This document shows positions 6,521 through 17,184 of a stretch of 64,000 nucleotides of DNA, one piece after another (position 1 is the first letter of the stretch; every line of letters begins with the position of its first letter). Under the pieces are notes generated by a model. The model was given only the letters and a program-made list of their open reading frames with translations, made no database searches and had not been told where the DNA came from. The stretch is from Tetragenococcus halophilus subsp. flandriensis (GTDB taxonomy: Bacteria; Bacillota; Bacilli; Lactobacillales; Enterococcaceae): NCBI RefSeq assembly GCF_030161475.1, contig NZ_BSUG01000020.1, forward strand, positions 59,175 through 123,174, read 5' to 3'. The translations under genes and the position numbers were made by a program.

Positions 6521-9500
6521 TTAAATTTCTTTAGTTGAAAATGATCTGGATTGGATCACTTTTAAAATAGCTGCTACAGTATCTAATGAAGTAAATACAG
6601 CAACACCTTGCTCTACAGCCTTGCGAAAAATTGCAAGGCTATTATAAGAAATATTTTGACGATTGGGCCTTACTGTATTGATAATCATCTGAATATGACC
6701 ATTTTCTAAACGTTCGAATATTGTCTGCTCATTTTTAATAGGTGATTTCGCTAGTTTACGTACTTTTAAACCATGGGCATCAAAGTATTCAGCAGTTTTT
6801 TGTGTCGCAGTAATGTTAAATCCTACTTCAGAAAAGCTTTGTGCTAACTGCAGAGCCATTTCCTTGTCTTTATCTGCTACAGTAAATAATACCGATCCAA
6901 ATTCCGGAATAGCTAAACCAGCTGCCGCAAAAGCTTTATATAAAGCCTTCTCTAAGCTTATATCTGACCCCATCACTGTTCCTGTAGATTTCATTTCCTG
7001 CTTTAGGTAACTATCAGTAGCGACTAAATTTGTTAATGAAAAAACGGGTGCTTTCACATAAAGCTCGTTGCTAGCTAAAGACGTATTATACCCCATATCT
7101 TCCAACTTATCTCCTAAAATCACCCTTGTCGCAATTTCTACTAGTGGGATTTTTTTAATCTTACTCAAAAATGGCAGTGAATGACTCGCATATGGTAACA
7201 CTCTGTTCACATATACTTGGTTTTCAGAAATGACAAATTGAATGTTCATAACGCCAATTAGGTCAAGATGCTTTATTATTTGTTTACTATAGCTTTCAAT
7301 GTTTTGTAAAACTTCTTTGGAAAAATTTTGCGCTGGATAAACTGCTATTGAATCTCCAGAATGTACATCTGATCGCTCGATATATGCGGTAATACCAGCT
7401 ATAAAGATAGTGTTACCGTCATAAATAATGTCAGCTTCACATTCTCTACCCGAAGTAAAATCTTCAACAACTAGTAAGGGACTATCACTCTTTGGGGGCA
7501 AATAGCTTAAACCAAGCTCAAGTGTTTCCTTTTCATCAACACGGCGCACATTTCCCTCATTTAATAAATCATAAGAACGTATAGCAACAGGAAAGCCTAT
7601 CGATTCAACACTAGCAAGTGCTTCTTTTTCTGTAGAAACGACTTGTCTTTGCCGCGGCTTTATTCCTAGTGTTTTTAACAGCTTATCAAATTTTAATGGA
7701 TCTCTTATTTCTTGTAGTTTGTTTAAGTCAATGGCTAATAAATCGATTCCTAATTCAGCGAGTTCTTCGTTTAAACGGTAAGTTGTTGTACCGCCAAATT
7801 GCCCTATAACACCCACAGGTTTTTCTTGTTCGACGATATCGTATATTGCTTCAGAAGTGAGCGGTTCAAAATATAGTTTATCTGCGATCATAAAATCAGT
7901 GGATATACTTGTAGGATTATCATTAATAACAATTGCCTCATAGCCCGCTTTTTGGACAGCACTTATGGCCTGTACATTAGCATAATCAAATTCGTTTCCT
8001 TCTCCAATGCCAAGAGGACCGGCACCTAAAAGTAAAATTGAAGGTTTTTCTGTATGGCTACTTTCGTTTTCCGTTTCATAAGTCCTGTAAAAATAAGGTC
8101 TTTCAGCGATAAACTCACCTGCACAGCTATCCACCATTTTAAATACCGCAGACAGTCCTTGCTGCTTTCTAAGATACAGAATTTTCTCTTTTTCAGTATG
8201 CCACAATTGTGCAATCTTTTGATCGGAAAAGCCGTTTTGCTTAGCAACTTTCAACGTCTCAAAATCACCTTTCCTTTCACTTAGTAGACTTTCGATTTCT
8301 ACAATATGAGCGATCTTGTCCAAAAATAACAAATCAATTTTTGTTATTTCTGCCAGTTCTTCGATCGTATTATAGCCCCGACGTAGGCTCTCGGCTAAAG
8401 CAAATAAGCGATCTTCTTGTGCATGAACGATTTTTTGCGTTAAATCATCATCGGTAAGTTGTTTTAAAGTGTCAAGCTCGATATGAGAAGTATTAGCTAA
8501 TGATTGGATAGCTTTTAAGAATGACTCTTCTAGATTTCGTCCTAAAGCCATAACTTCTCCCACGGATTTCATCTGCGTGTTCAGTTGACATTGCGCGCTT
8601 TTTTCTAAATCAAAGGGCCAACGCGGAATCTTGGTTACAACATAATCCAAACTAGGTTCAAAATTAGCAGAGGTCATTTCTGTCATTGGATTTTTTATCT
8701 CAGCTAAAGTCATGCCTATAGCAACTTTTGCCGCAATTCTGGCAATTGGATAAGCTGTTGCCTTACTGATGAGTACACTTGAACGAGTTAAACGAGCATT
8801 GATATCTAATACATAGTAGTCAAAACTTTGGGGATCAAGCGCTAGACGCACGTGACAGCTTCCATCGATTTTTAAAGCATGAATGATTTGTAGTGAAACA
8901 TCACGCAATAGTTGGTATTCATGATCAGTTAAAGTTTGACTAGGAACAAAAGCTAGTGAATCTCCACTATGAATGCCTACCGGGTCAAAATTTTCTATAT
9001 TTCCAACAGCTAAAGCATTATCTGCAGAATCGCGTAAAACTTCAAATTCAATTTCCTTAAAACCACTTAAACTTTGTTCAACTATACATTGACCAGTAGG
9101 TGATAAATGAAGACCTTCTACTATACATTGCTTAAGTCTGTGTTCGTTATGACAAATACCACTAGCTGCCCCTGCTAAGGTTAATAATGGTCGTACAAAA
9201 ACTGGATAGCCTATTTCTTTTGCACAAGCAAGCGCCTCTTTTTCTGTAGTAACTACTTGAAAAGATTGTGCGGGTTGATTTAATGAGGCTAATAATTTTT
9301 TCAGTAATTCTGGCTCTTCTGTTTGTTCGATCACTGCATTTTTTGTTCCTAGAATTTCGATATTTAACTCAGTTAAAATGCCTGAAGCGATCAATTCACG
9401 TATACGATTTAAAGCCGTTTGCCCACCAAAAGTCGGCAATATGGCATCTGGCAACTCTTTTCTTAGCACGCGAGAAAGAAATTCTGTAGTTACAGGCTCA

Positions 9501-9697
9501 ATATAAACATGATCGGCATTTTCTTTATCAGTCATAATAGTCGCAGGATCTGAATTAACCACGACCGTTTCATAGCCCTCTTCTTTTAAAGCGATACAAG
9601 CTTGTGTAGCGGTATAATCAAATTCGGCAGCTTGACCAATAACAGTAGGGCCTGAACCGATGATCAATATTTTTTTAATATCTGTTCTTTTTGGCAA
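6521..9697 (-). CDS. carB: carbamoyl-phosphate synthase large subunit, active sites degraded
   Basis: The frame is open for 1058 residues, normal for CarB, and the fold signatures remain: GSGPTVIGQAAEFDYTATQA, ENFDPVGIHSGDS, and a C-terminal MGS-like domain. Many metal and nucleotide ligands are changed. By my alignment to the E. coli enzyme, Arg129 is Pro129, Gln285 is Arg284 and Glu299 is Asp298 in the first ATP-grasp site. In the second site Glu841 is Arg832, Asn843 is Leu834, Arg845 is Tyr836 and Arg848 is His839. The glycine-rich loops read LAGAASG and LLNEGNV. The start is TTG after AGGAGCGG. It probably cannot make carbamoyl phosphate. It sits in the pyr operon 2 nt after carA. Confidence 0.85.
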   Translation of the reverse strand: MPKRTDIKKILIIGSGPTVIGQAAEFDYTATQACIALKEEGYETVVVNSDPATIMTDKENADHVYIEPVTTEFLSRVLRKELPDAILPTFGGQTALNRIRELIASGILTELNIEILGTKNAVIEQTEEPELLKKLLASLNQPAQSFQVVTTEKEALACAKEIGYPVFVRPLLTLAGAASGICHNEHRLKQCIVEGLHLSPTGQCIVEQSLSGFKEIEFEVLRDSADNALAVGNIENFDPVGIHSGDSLAFVPSQTLTDHEYQLLRDVSLQIIHALKIDGSCHVRLALDPQSFDYYVLDINARLTRSSVLISKATAYPIARIAAKVAIGMTLAEIKNPMTEMTSANFEPSLDYVVTKIPRWPFDLEKSAQCQLNTQMKSVGEVMALGRNLEESFLKAIQSLANTSHIELDTLKQLTDDDLTQKIVHAQEDRLFALAESLRRGYNTIEELAEITKIDLLFLDKIAHIVEIESLLSERKGDFETLKVAKQNGFSDQKIAQLWHTEKEKILYLRKQQGLSAVFKMVDSCAGEFIAERPYFYRTYETENESSHTEKPSILLLGAGPLGIGEGNEFDYANVQAISAVQKAGYEAIVINDNPTSISTDFMIADKLYFEPLTSEAIYDIVEQEKPVGVIGQFGGTTTYRLNEELAELGIDLLAIDLNKLQEIRDPLKFDKLLKTLGIKPRQRQVVSTEKEALASVESIGFPVAIRSYDLLNEGNVRRVDEKETLELGLSYLPPKSDSPLLVVEDFTSGRECEADIIYDGNTIFIAGITAYIERSDVHSGDSIAVYPAQNFSKEVLQNIESYSKQIIKHLDLIGVMNIQFVISENQVYVNRVLPYASHSLPFLSKIKKIPLVEIATRVILGDKLEDMGYNTSLASNELYVKAPVFSLTNLVATDSYLKQEMKSTGTVMGSDISLEKALYKAFAAAGLAIPEFGSVLFTVADKDKEMALQLAQSFSEVGFNITATQKTAEYFDAHGLKVRKLAKSPIKNEQTIFERLENGHIQMIINTVRPNRQNISYNSLAIFRKAVEQGVAVFTSLDTVAAILKVIQSRSFSTKEI

Positions 9698-9699
9698 AG

Positions 9700-10779
9700 C
9701 TAAACCGCTCCTTTTTGCGCATCCATCATTTCGATAAATTCATCAAATACATGTAAAGTATCGTGGGGCCCTGGCGCAGCGTCTGGATTAAACTGCACCG
9801 TAAAGGCTGGATAACGGCGATGTTTTAACCCCTCAATACTACCGTCGTTTATATTGTAATGAGTCACTAAAAGTCTTTTTCTATCTATTGAATTTTTATT
9901 AACAGCAAAGCCATGACTTTGTGAGGTCATATCAATACGCCCAGTAGCTTTTTCTTTAACTGGGTAATTTTGTCCGTGATGACCAAAACTCATCTGATAA
10001 GTATCACAATCGTTAGCTAAAGCGAATAACTGCTGTCCTAACCCCACTCCGAAAATGGGAATTTTTCCTTGAATTTGGCGGATTTTTTCTACTACATCCG
10101 GAATACTTTTAGGATCTCCTGGGCCGTTAGTTAAAACGAGGCCATCGGGCGCTAATTCTAAGATCTCTTCAGCTGAACTATCATGGGGCATAACGGTCAA
10201 GTTGCAATTACGCTTAGCTAACTCTCGCATAATACTATGTTTTAATCCTAAATCAATAATCACTACATTGTGTCCTGTCCCTGGGCTTGGGTAAGGCTTT
10301 TGTGTAGAAACTTGTTCTACTTGATTTGTTGGTAATACATTGGCTTTTAATTGATCATACGCATGTGTAAAAGTATCTCCAGAATCTACGATACTAGCTT
10401 TCATAGTACCAGAGTGCTGGATTTTATGCATTAATGCTCGCGTATCAATACCTGCGATACCAGCAATATTTCTCCTAGCCAAAAATTCAGAAAGTGACAT
10501 CTGATAACGCCAATTACTGGCCAGTCGAGGATACTCTTTTACTACGATGCCTTTACAAGCAGGTGAAAGTGACTCGTAATCATCCCGATTAATACCGACA
10601 TTGCCTATTACCGGATAGGTGAAAGTAATAATTTGTCCGTTAAAATTTTGATCAGTGATCGTCTCCTGATAGCCAGTCATACTCGTACTAAAAACAATTT
10701 CTCCAAAAACATTTAATTGGGCACCAAATCCTTTACCTGCAAAACAAGTGCCGTCATCTAAAATTAGCCAACGATCCAT
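9700..10779 (-). CDS. carA: carbamoyl-phosphate synthase small subunit, catalytic triad lost
   Basis: A 359-residue class-I glutamine amidotransferase subunit of normal length with the CPSase small-chain N-domain ([21 protein letters not shown]). The start at 10779 follows AAGGTGGGA; an upstream in-frame Met at 10812 lies inside pyrC. The frame overlaps the end of pyrC by 26 nt. The nucleophile elbow reads GVGLGQQ, so the usual Cys is Gly246 (codon GGG at 10042-10044). The usual HPE of the triad reads NPD, giving Asn331 and Asp333. All three glutaminase residues are therefore replaced. Glutamine hydrolysis should be impossible; an ammonia-tunnel or structural role is all that could remain. 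Confidence 0.88.
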   Translation of the reverse strand: MDRWLILDDGTCFAGKGFGAQLNVFGEIVFSTSMTGYQETITDQNFNGQIITFTYPVIGNVGINRDDYESLSPACKGIVVKEYPRLASNWRYQMSLSEFLARRNIAGIAGIDTRALMHKIQHSGTMKASIVDSGDTFTHAYDQLKANVLPTNQVEQVSTQKPYPSPGTGHNVVIIDLGLKHSIMRELAKRNCNLTVMPHDSSAEEILELAPDGLVLTNGPGDPKSIPDVVEKIRQIQGKIPIFGVGLGQQLFALANDCDTYQMSFGHHGQNYPVKEKATGRIDMTSQSHGFAVNKNSIDRKRLLVTHYNINDGSIEGLKHRRYPAFTVQFNPDAAPGPHDTLHVFDEFIEMMDAQKGAV

Positions 10780-12061
10780 TTTGATTCCCACCTTGCCAAA
10801 CAATTTTTCCATTTACCAGTGTATAAAGGGTATCTCCAAAAAGCTCTCTTCCAATAAATGGTGTATTCTCCGCTTTTGATAAAAACTTTTTCTCATCGAC
10901 AGTATAGCTATGTTCAATATCAAATATCGCTAAATCTGCTGGATCGCCAACATTCAACCGATTAACAGTTAAGCCAAATAGTTCCGCCGGTTTGATCGCC
11001 ATCCAATCGATCACTTGAGCTAGGGTAAAGATCCCTTTTTTAACAAAGGCAGTATAAATCAATTGAAAAGCGTATTCTGAGCCTACGATACCAAAAGGAG
11101 AATTATTAAAATCTTGATTTTTTTCCGCAAAACTATGAGGCGCATGATCCGTTGCGATGCAATCGATCGTGCCATCTAGTAAACCTTCGATAAGTGCATT
11201 TTGATCTTCTCTAGCTCGTAATGGCGGATTCATTTTCCAGTATCCGTGGTTTTCAGTGATATCTTCATCAGCAAATAATAAATGATGAGGACAAACTTCA
11301 CAACTAACATGAACACCAGCTTTTTTAGCTTGCCGAATCACGCGCACGCTTTCTTTTGAAGAAACATGACAAACATGATAATGCACACCGGTTTCTTCTG
11401 CCAAAAGCAAATCACGGGCAATTTGTGAAGATTCTACAGCGCTCATAATACCAGGCAAAGCTAGTTCTTCAGCTTTCTTTCCTTTATGCATAACGCCGTT
11501 AAAAAGTAGTGATTCGTCTTCAGTATGAGCCACGATTGCTCGATTATTTTTGGCGGCTTCTTTCATGGCCAAATACATGGTACCAGCCTTTTGAACGCCC
11601 ACACCATCATTAGTAAACGCAAAGGCACCCGCGTCTTTTAACGCTGTTTGGTCTACTAAATCTTCACTTCGTAAGTTTTTAGTAATCGGTGCATATTGAA
11701 GTACGTGATTGACAGCGTTTTGTGAAATCAGTTCTTGCACTTGTCTAAATTTTTCAATCGTATCGGGTACTGGTTCTACATTAGGCATGGCACAAATCGT
11801 AGTAAAGCCTCCGCGACTAGCTGCCAAACTTCCAGTTTTGATAGTTTCTTTATAAGTAAAGCCAGGTTCTCTAAGATGTACATGAACATCTACTAAACCT
11901 TGTGTGACTAGCTGATTTTTCGCATCGATAATTTGCTCGAACGAGTCTTCATCGAAATTTTTACCAATTGCATGAATGATGCCATCTTTGATCCATATTT
12001 GAACTAGATTCAACTGATTATCATGCGTAAGCATACGACCATTTTTGATCAATAAATCCAT
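10754..12061 (-). CDS. pyrC: dihydroorotase
   Basis: A 435-residue class I dihydroorotase cyclising carbamoyl-aspartate to dihydroorotate. Zinc-site motifs are intact: [10 protein letters not shown] (two His), [17 protein letters not shown] and ATDHAPHS (Asp). The bridging region reads FTNDGVGVQ where Bacillus has FTDDG; my recollection is that Asn here is common in lactic bacteria, so I do not treat it as a lesion. The ATG follows AAAGGAGGAC. It lies between pyrB and carA in the operon, and its last codons overlap carA. Confidence 0.95.
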   Translation of the reverse strand: MDLLIKNGRMLTHDNQLNLVQIWIKDGIIHAIGKNFDEDSFEQIIDAKNQLVTQGLVDVHVHLREPGFTYKETIKTGSLAASRGGFTTICAMPNVEPVPDTIEKFRQVQELISQNAVNHVLQYAPITKNLRSEDLVDQTALKDAGAFAFTNDGVGVQKAGTMYLAMKEAAKNNRAIVAHTEDESLLFNGVMHKGKKAEELALPGIMSAVESSQIARDLLLAEETGVHYHVCHVSSKESVRVIRQAKKAGVHVSCEVCPHHLLFADEDITENHGYWKMNPPLRAREDQNALIEGLLDGTIDCIATDHAPHSFAEKNQDFNNSPFGIVGSEYAFQLIYTAFVKKGIFTLAQVIDWMAIKPAELFGLTVNRLNVGDPADLAIFDIEHSYTVDEKKFLSKAENTPFIGRELFGDTLYTLVNGKIVWQGGNQNGSLANFR

Positions 12062-12090
12062 ACTCTTGTCCTCCTTTATAACAAAGCTAA

Positions 12091-13017
12091 TTATGATTTT
12101 CCTTGTAAGATAGCTTCTAAAATAGCCATCCGGACATATACGCCGTTGGTCATCTGCCTAACGATTCTTGACTGTAGCCCTTCTACTAATGAATCCGCAA
12201 TTTCAACATCTCGGTTTACAGGCGCCGGATGCATAATAATGGCCTTATCTTTCATTTTCTTGGCACGCTCAGGTGTTAAACCAAATTTTTTATGGTATTC
12301 TTCCTTTGCAAAACTTTCATTTGGATCATGACGTTCATGTTGCACACGTAACATCATCAATACATCCATTTTACCAATCAATTCATCTAAAGGTAAATAA
12401 GTTCCGTAAACATCAAAAGTCTCATCATACCACTGACTAGGTCCAGAAAAATAAACATGCGCTCCTAAACGCTTGAGCATTTGCATGTTTGATTTTGCCA
12501 CTCGAGAATGCGTAATATCTCCAACAATCGCTACATTCAATCCCTTAAAAGATCCAAATTCCTCATAAATAGTCATCAAATCTAGTAAACACTGTGTAGG
12601 ATGCTGGCCGCTGCCATCGCCACCGTTAATCACACTACATTGAATGGTAGGACTTTGAATCAAAGCATCATAATAACTTTCATCGCTGTGGCGTATGACC
12701 ACACAATCAACACCAATAGCTGACATGGTTAAAACTGTGTCATAAAGTGTTTCTCCTTTTTGCATTGAACTAGTAGCAGTAGCAAAATCTATCACATCAA
12801 TTCCCAGCTTTTTTTCTGCTACTTCAAAACTTTTATGCGTGCGCGTACTGCTTTCAAAAAAGAGATTGGCTGCAAAATATTGCTTTTTTTCTGGACGCCA
12901 TATTTCTCCATTCTTAAATGCTTGTCCTCGGTGGATCAAACCCATAACTTCCTGATCAGATAATGCTTCAATCGTTAATAAGTGCTTTAAACTGACGCTT
13001 TCAGAGCTAACGATCAT
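12091..13017 (-). CDS. pyrB: aspartate carbamoyltransferase catalytic chain
   Basis: A 308-residue ATCase joining carbamoyl phosphate and aspartate. The carbamoyl-phosphate loop [54 protein letters not shown] and MHPAPVNRD are all conserved, so the enzyme looks functional. No regulatory PyrI is present, as is normal for Gram-positives. It sits 12 nt after pyrP and 29 nt before pyrC. It needs carbamoyl phosphate, which the adjacent carAB probably cannot supply. Confidence 0.95.
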   Translation of the reverse strand: MIVSSESVSLKHLLTIEALSDQEVMGLIHRGQAFKNGEIWRPEKKQYFAANLFFESSTRTHKSFEVAEKKLGIDVIDFATATSSMQKGETLYDTVLTMSAIGVDCVVIRHSDESYYDALIQSPTIQCSVINGGDGSGQHPTQCLLDLMTIYEEFGSFKGLNVAIVGDITHSRVAKSNMQMLKRLGAHVYFSGPSQWYDETFDVYGTYLPLDELIGKMDVLMMLRVQHERHDPNESFAKEEYHKKFGLTPERAKKMKDKAIIMHPAPVNRDVEIADSLVEGLQSRIVRQMTNGVYVRMAILEAILQGKS

Positions 13018-13029
13018 ACGGTCTCCTCC

Positions 13030-14310
13030 TTATTCTTCACTTCTAGCCTTGACTGGTAATACCAAGTTTAAAACAATGCCAATAACAGTCGCTAAGGCCA
13101 TGCTAGTTAATTCGAAGCTACCTATTTTCAAGTACGCTCCTCCAATGCCAATCACTAAGACGGCTGCAGTAATCATCAGATTACGTTTTTTGTCAAAATT
13201 GATTTGATTGTCAATTAAGATACGTAAGCCACTAGAAGCAATCACACCAAATAATAAGAAACTGATGCCACCGATGACCGGCGTGGGAATACTATAAATT
13301 AAACTGCTTATTTTTCCTACAAAGCTAAACAAAACAGCCAATAAAGCAGCACCGCCAAGAACAAACACACTATGAACCTTGGTGATGGCTAAAACGCCTA
13401 TATTTTCGCCATAACTTGTGGTTGGAGGCCCACCAATAAAACCGGCGATGATCGTTGAAAGTCCATCAGCAAATAAAGTCTTTTTCAACCCTGGTGATTT
13501 GAAAAAATCACGTTTTGTGGTTTTGCTTAATACCATCAAGTGTCCCATGTGTTCCGTCATTGTTACAAAAGCGATCGGTGCCATACTGATTAAAGCAGCC
13601 AGCGAAAATTGGAAATCATAATCAACAAACATGAACTGAAAGTCTGGTGTTTGAAACCAGGGTGCGGCTTTTACGGCCTCTAAGTCAACGATGCCTACGA
13701 TTAAAGCAAACAAATAGCCACCAATGATTCCTAATAAAATCGGAATCAGACTCAAAAATCCTTTTAAATACATATTAAAAAAGATGGTGATAGCTAATGT
13801 AACCAAAGCCACCATAAAATACTTTGCATCATAAGTTCCTTCATTAAACATCGCATTTTCAGCAGCATTTTGGGCCAAACCTAAACCGATAACCATAATC
13901 ACGGGTCCTACCACAATCGGTGGTAAAACTTCATCGATCCAATCCGAGCCAGCTTTTGCTATAATAAAAGCGACAATCAGATAAACAATCCCAGAATAAA
14001 TGATCCCTTGTGCAACAGCTGGATAGCCGCTAGTTCCCATTAATGACTGGATTGCTGTAATAAAGGCAAAACTACTGCCCAGATAAGCAGGTACTGTCCC
14101 TTTGGTGATTAATATATATAAAAGCGTGCCGATACCTGAACTAAATAAAGCGATACTCGGGTCCAGCCCGACTAATATGGGGACTAATACTGTTGCGCCA
14201 AACATTGTAAATAAATGTTGCAAACTGAGACCAATCCAAGGTAAAAATTTAGGTCGATCTTTAATATCTAAAATTGCGTCTGGATTGCGAAATTCATTTT
14301 TATCTGCCAT
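13030..14310 (-). CDS. pyrP: uracil permease
   Basis: A 426-residue NCS2-family nucleobase transporter with about 12-14 membrane segments. Family motifs are visible: GTLLYILITKGTVPAYLGSS, the conserved TEHMGHLMVLS stretch and GGPPTTSYGENIGVLAITKV. It imports uracil by proton symport in the cytoplasmic membrane. It follows pyrR by 2 nt, so it is controlled by the same PyrR attenuator. If de novo synthesis is impaired at carbamoyl phosphate, this transporter would be important for pyrimidine supply. Confidence 0.95.
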   Translation of the reverse strand: MADKNEFRNPDAILDIKDRPKFLPWIGLSLQHLFTMFGATVLVPILVGLDPSIALFSSGIGTLLYILITKGTVPAYLGSSFAFITAIQSLMGTSGYPAVAQGIIYSGIVYLIVAFIIAKAGSDWIDEVLPPIVVGPVIMVIGLGLAQNAAENAMFNEGTYDAKYFMVALVTLAITIFFNMYLKGFLSLIPILLGIIGGYLFALIVGIVDLEAVKAAPWFQTPDFQFMFVDYDFQFSLAALISMAPIAFVTMTEHMGHLMVLSKTTKRDFFKSPGLKKTLFADGLSTIIAGFIGGPPTTSYGENIGVLAITKVHSVFVLGGAALLAVLFSFVGKISSLIYSIPTPVIGGISFLLFGVIASSGLRILIDNQINFDKKRNLMITAAVLVIGIGGAYLKIGSFELTSMALATVIGIVLNLVLPVKARSEE

Positions 14311-14312
14311 AC

Positions 14313-14870
<558 letters not shown>

Positions 14871-14876
14871 TTAAAC

Positions 14877-14909
14877 TAAAAAAAACTCCTGCCCGTTAAA
14901 GGCAGGAGT
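14877..14909 (-). terminator. pyr leader attenuator terminator
   Basis: ACTCCTGCC and GGCAGGAGT form a 9-bp stem with a 7-nt loop, followed by eight T on the minus strand, 25 nt before pyrR. It is the classical UMP-dependent terminator of the pyr operon. Confidence 0.92.
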
Positions 14910-14985
14910 GAGTATACACTGCTTTAAAAAACAGTATATTAAAAGTTTAACAAAAATCCTCGTCAATCTTTATCACGTCCTTTTT

Positions 14986-14999
14986 AGCCTCACGGGACT
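14986..14999 (-). promoter_or_regulatory. PyrR-binding loop in the pyr leader
   Basis: Minus-strand AGTCCCGTGAGGCT matches the known PyrR recognition consensus ARUCCNGNGAGGYU at every position. It lies about 75 nt upstream of the terminator, as in other PyrR-controlled leaders. Because the pyrR-pyrP and pyrP-pyrB gaps are only 2 and 12 nt, this appears to be the only attenuator in the operon. Confidence 0.93.
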
Positions 15000-15035
15000 A
15001 ACTTAAAGGATAAGTTATGAAATTTTATTAGTTCA

Positions 15036-15064
15036 ACTATACAGTTAATTGCTTTAAAAATCAA
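15036..15064 (-). promoter_or_regulatory. promoter of the pyr operon
   Basis: Minus-strand TTGATT (15059-15064) and TATAGT (15036-15041) are separated by 17 bp. The -35 element lies inside the last codons of the upstream pseudouridine synthase gene, so the operon promoter overlaps its neighbour. Confidence 0.75.
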
Positions 15065-15968
15065 TTGCTTTTTCTAAATTCGCTAAAGTTTTTTGAAAGA
15101 CTTCCGGCAAAGCTGCTTCAAAAGTCATCCATTCATTAGTTAGCGGATGACTAAAACCAATAACACCTGCATGCAGAAATTGCCCGTTACCAGCTAAAGT
15201 TTTTTTGGGACCATAGACTGGATCTCCTGCAATAGGATAGCCTATATATTTCATATGCACACGGATCTGATGTGTCCTTCCTGTTTCCAACTGTAACTTA
15301 ATCAAAGTAAAGTCTGTAAAGCGTTCTAACACAGTAAAATGAGTCACAGCAGTTTTTCCATCTGCAACCACATCTTGCATCTGGCGATTCGTTTTAGAAC
15401 GACCAATAGGTGCTGTGATCGTTCCTTTCTGATGTTTAATATTACCATGTACTAATGCTGTATATTCACGCAAAGTTGTTTTATCTTGTAGTTGCTGGGC
15501 TAATGAAGCATGACTATGATCATTTTTAGCTACCATTAAAAGACCTGAAGTATTCTTATCAATACGATGGACAATCCCTGGGCGTATCACACCATTGATA
15601 CTTGATAAGTGATCTAAATGGAATAATAAAGCATTTACCAAGGTGTGATCAGGGTGCCCCTTGGAAGGATGGACTACCATACCTTGCGGCTTATTAACCA
15701 CTGCCACATCTTGATCTTGATAAACAATATCAAGTGGGATATCGTTTGCTTTAATATCTAATGTTTTTTCTTCGGGAATATTTATAATAAAATGATCTTC
15801 AGCTTTTACTTTATAATTTGCTTTTACTTGCTGATTGTCTAAAAGAACCAAGCCCTCTTTAAACCACTGTTGGATCTGTGAACGACTATAAGACGTTAAT
15901 TTTTCTGATAGCACTTTGTCGATGCGTCCTTGTTCTGTTGTAATTGTAATTTCTAATTTATCCGCCAT
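15054..15968 (-). CDS. RluD-type pseudouridine synthase
   Basis: A 304-residue protein with an N-terminal S4 RNA-binding domain (RIDKVLSEKLTSYSRSQIQQ) and the RluA/RluD catalytic domain. The catalytic Asp is in the motif GIVHRIDKNTSGLLMVAKN. It converts specific uridines of 23S rRNA to pseudouridine. It overlaps the end of lspA by 11 nt, the usual lspA-rluD arrangement of Firmicutes. The start follows GAAAGGAAA. The exact target (RluD-like helix 69 or another site) cannot be told from sequence alone. Confidence 0.92.
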   Translation of the reverse strand: MADKLEITITTEQGRIDKVLSEKLTSYSRSQIQQWFKEGLVLLDNQQVKANYKVKAEDHFIINIPEEKTLDIKANDIPLDIVYQDQDVAVVNKPQGMVVHPSKGHPDHTLVNALLFHLDHLSSINGVIRPGIVHRIDKNTSGLLMVAKNDHSHASLAQQLQDKTTLREYTALVHGNIKHQKGTITAPIGRSKTNRQMQDVVADGKTAVTHFTVLERFTDFTLIKLQLETGRTHQIRVHMKYIGYPIAGDPVYGPKKTLAGNGQFLHAGVIGFSHPLTNEWMTFEAALPEVFQKTLANLEKAIDF

Positions 15969-16428
15969 GATTTTTTCCTTTCAAACGATCCTCAAATATT
16001 GTATAAATAAAGATACAAATAACGCCTATGACTAAAGAACAATCTGCGATATTAAAAATAGGAAATTGGATAAAATCTACTTGTATCATATCTATGACAT
16101 AGCCTAAACGAATACGATCGATAAAATTTCCTATAGCTCCTGCTAATACCAAGGCAAGTCCCAAACTTAAGAATTTACTGTCCTTACGGAAACGCACCAT
16201 CAAGAAAATAACAGCAATGACGGCAATAATCGTAATGATTGTAAAAAAGGTTGTTTCTCCTTCCAAAATACTCCAAGCAGCACCAGTATTTTGAACATAG
16301 TTTAATGAAAAGAAGGGTTCAATCATGGTTTGATTTTCGCCGATGCCCAAATTAGCAACCGTCCATAATTTTAGCCATTGATCAAGACCGATGACTATTA
16401 TACTTAACACAAAAAAGATGGTTAGCAA
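15958..16428 (-). CDS. lspA: lipoprotein signal peptidase (signal peptidase II)
   Basis: A 156-residue membrane aspartic protease with four transmembrane helices. The catalytic aspartates lie in GNFIDRIRLGYVIDMI and FPIFNIADCSL. It cleaves the signal peptide of prolipoproteins after lipid modification. The frame begins with TTG after ATGAGGAAAAG. It is coupled to the downstream pseudouridine synthase. Confidence 0.94.
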   Translation of the reverse strand: MLTIFFVLSIIVIGLDQWLKLWTVANLGIGENQTMIEPFFSLNYVQNTGAAWSILEGETTFFTIITIIAVIAVIFLMVRFRKDSKFLSLGLALVLAGAIGNFIDRIRLGYVIDMIQVDFIQFPIFNIADCSLVIGVICIFIYTIFEDRLKGKNHGG

Positions 16429-16452
16429 TCACTTTTCCTCATTTCTTAAAAT

Positions 16453-17136
16453 TTAAAAGATATCACGGGGACGAACAATCCCTAGTAAGTTACCATTAGG
16501 ATTGCCATCTTTAGTGATAAAAACGGCATCTAACAATCCATTATTTCGGAATTTTTGTTCAACTTCATTGATCGTGGTGTCTTTAGCTACAAAGGCAAAA
16601 TTCGTTTGTTTCCCGTCAGTAATAATTAAATCTTTTGCCGTGCGATTTTTTAAGTCAATTTTGCCTTTTACACTTTCTTTAGCAAACCAATAACCCAATG
16701 CTTTTAAAGTAATCAAGCCTTGAAAATCCCCTTTTTTATATAAGGGAAATTGTGAATAACGTTTATCTGCCACAATCTTTAGTAATTCAATAATCGGTAT
16801 ATCTTGTTCAAAACCTGTCACGTTTTTGGCAAAACGAGGGATAACAGTTTCTGGTTGTATTAATGCAGCTTCAATTTTTTTAATCCGATCTAAAATCCAT
16901 TGGTTGGGCTCAGCGATCACGAAATCATCGTCAATTTGTTCATGAACGATCGCATTACGTAATTGCGAAATTTGCAGTAAATCATTTTCGTAAGTTTTTA
17001 CCGGCAATTCTTCGCGATTGCTTAACCTGCGTACCATCTGGTTAAAGCCCATATTTTGCGGATTATTTAACTGGTCATTTAGCCATTTTTCAATTCGATT
17101 AAAGCTACTTAAAAAAGCGTCCGCGCGCTCTCCCAT
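16453..17136 (-). CDS. CBS-domain protein with N-terminal HEPN-like region
   Basis: A 227-residue protein. Residues about 95-227 form a pair of CBS motifs (SQFPLYKKGDFQGLITLKAL; DAVFITKDGNPNGNLLGIV), which usually bind adenine nucleotides. The N-terminal helical part contains RNAIVH (Arg60-His65), the RX4H pattern typical of HEPN domains. The ATG follows AAAGGAGGGAA. It lies 24 nt upstream of lspA on the same strand. The function is unknown; a nucleotide-sensing role is inferred from the CBS pair, and RNase activity by the HEPN-like part is speculative. Confidence 0.7.
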   Translation of the reverse strand: MGERADAFLSSFNRIEKWLNDQLNNPQNMGFNQMVRRLSNREELPVKTYENDLLQISQLRNAIVHEQIDDDFVIAEPNQWILDRIKKIEAALIQPETVIPRFAKNVTGFEQDIPIIELLKIVADKRYSQFPLYKKGDFQGLITLKALGYWFAKESVKGKIDLKNRTAKDLIITDGKQTNFAFVAKDTTINEVEQKFRNNGLLDAVFITKDGNPNGNLLGIVRPRDIF

Positions 17137-17184
17137 TTGTGTTCCCTCCTTTATCTTTTGTCAGTATTTATCATTTAAAATATG

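Noticed and set aside
8026..8284. Frames of 73-76 codons on both strands inside carB
   Set aside because: They lie within the large carB frame, lack ribosome sites and have no recognisable content.
10754..12061. PyrC inactivated by Asp to Asn in FTNDG
   Set aside because: Other zinc ligands are intact, and my recollection is that FTNDG is usual in lactic acid bacteria.
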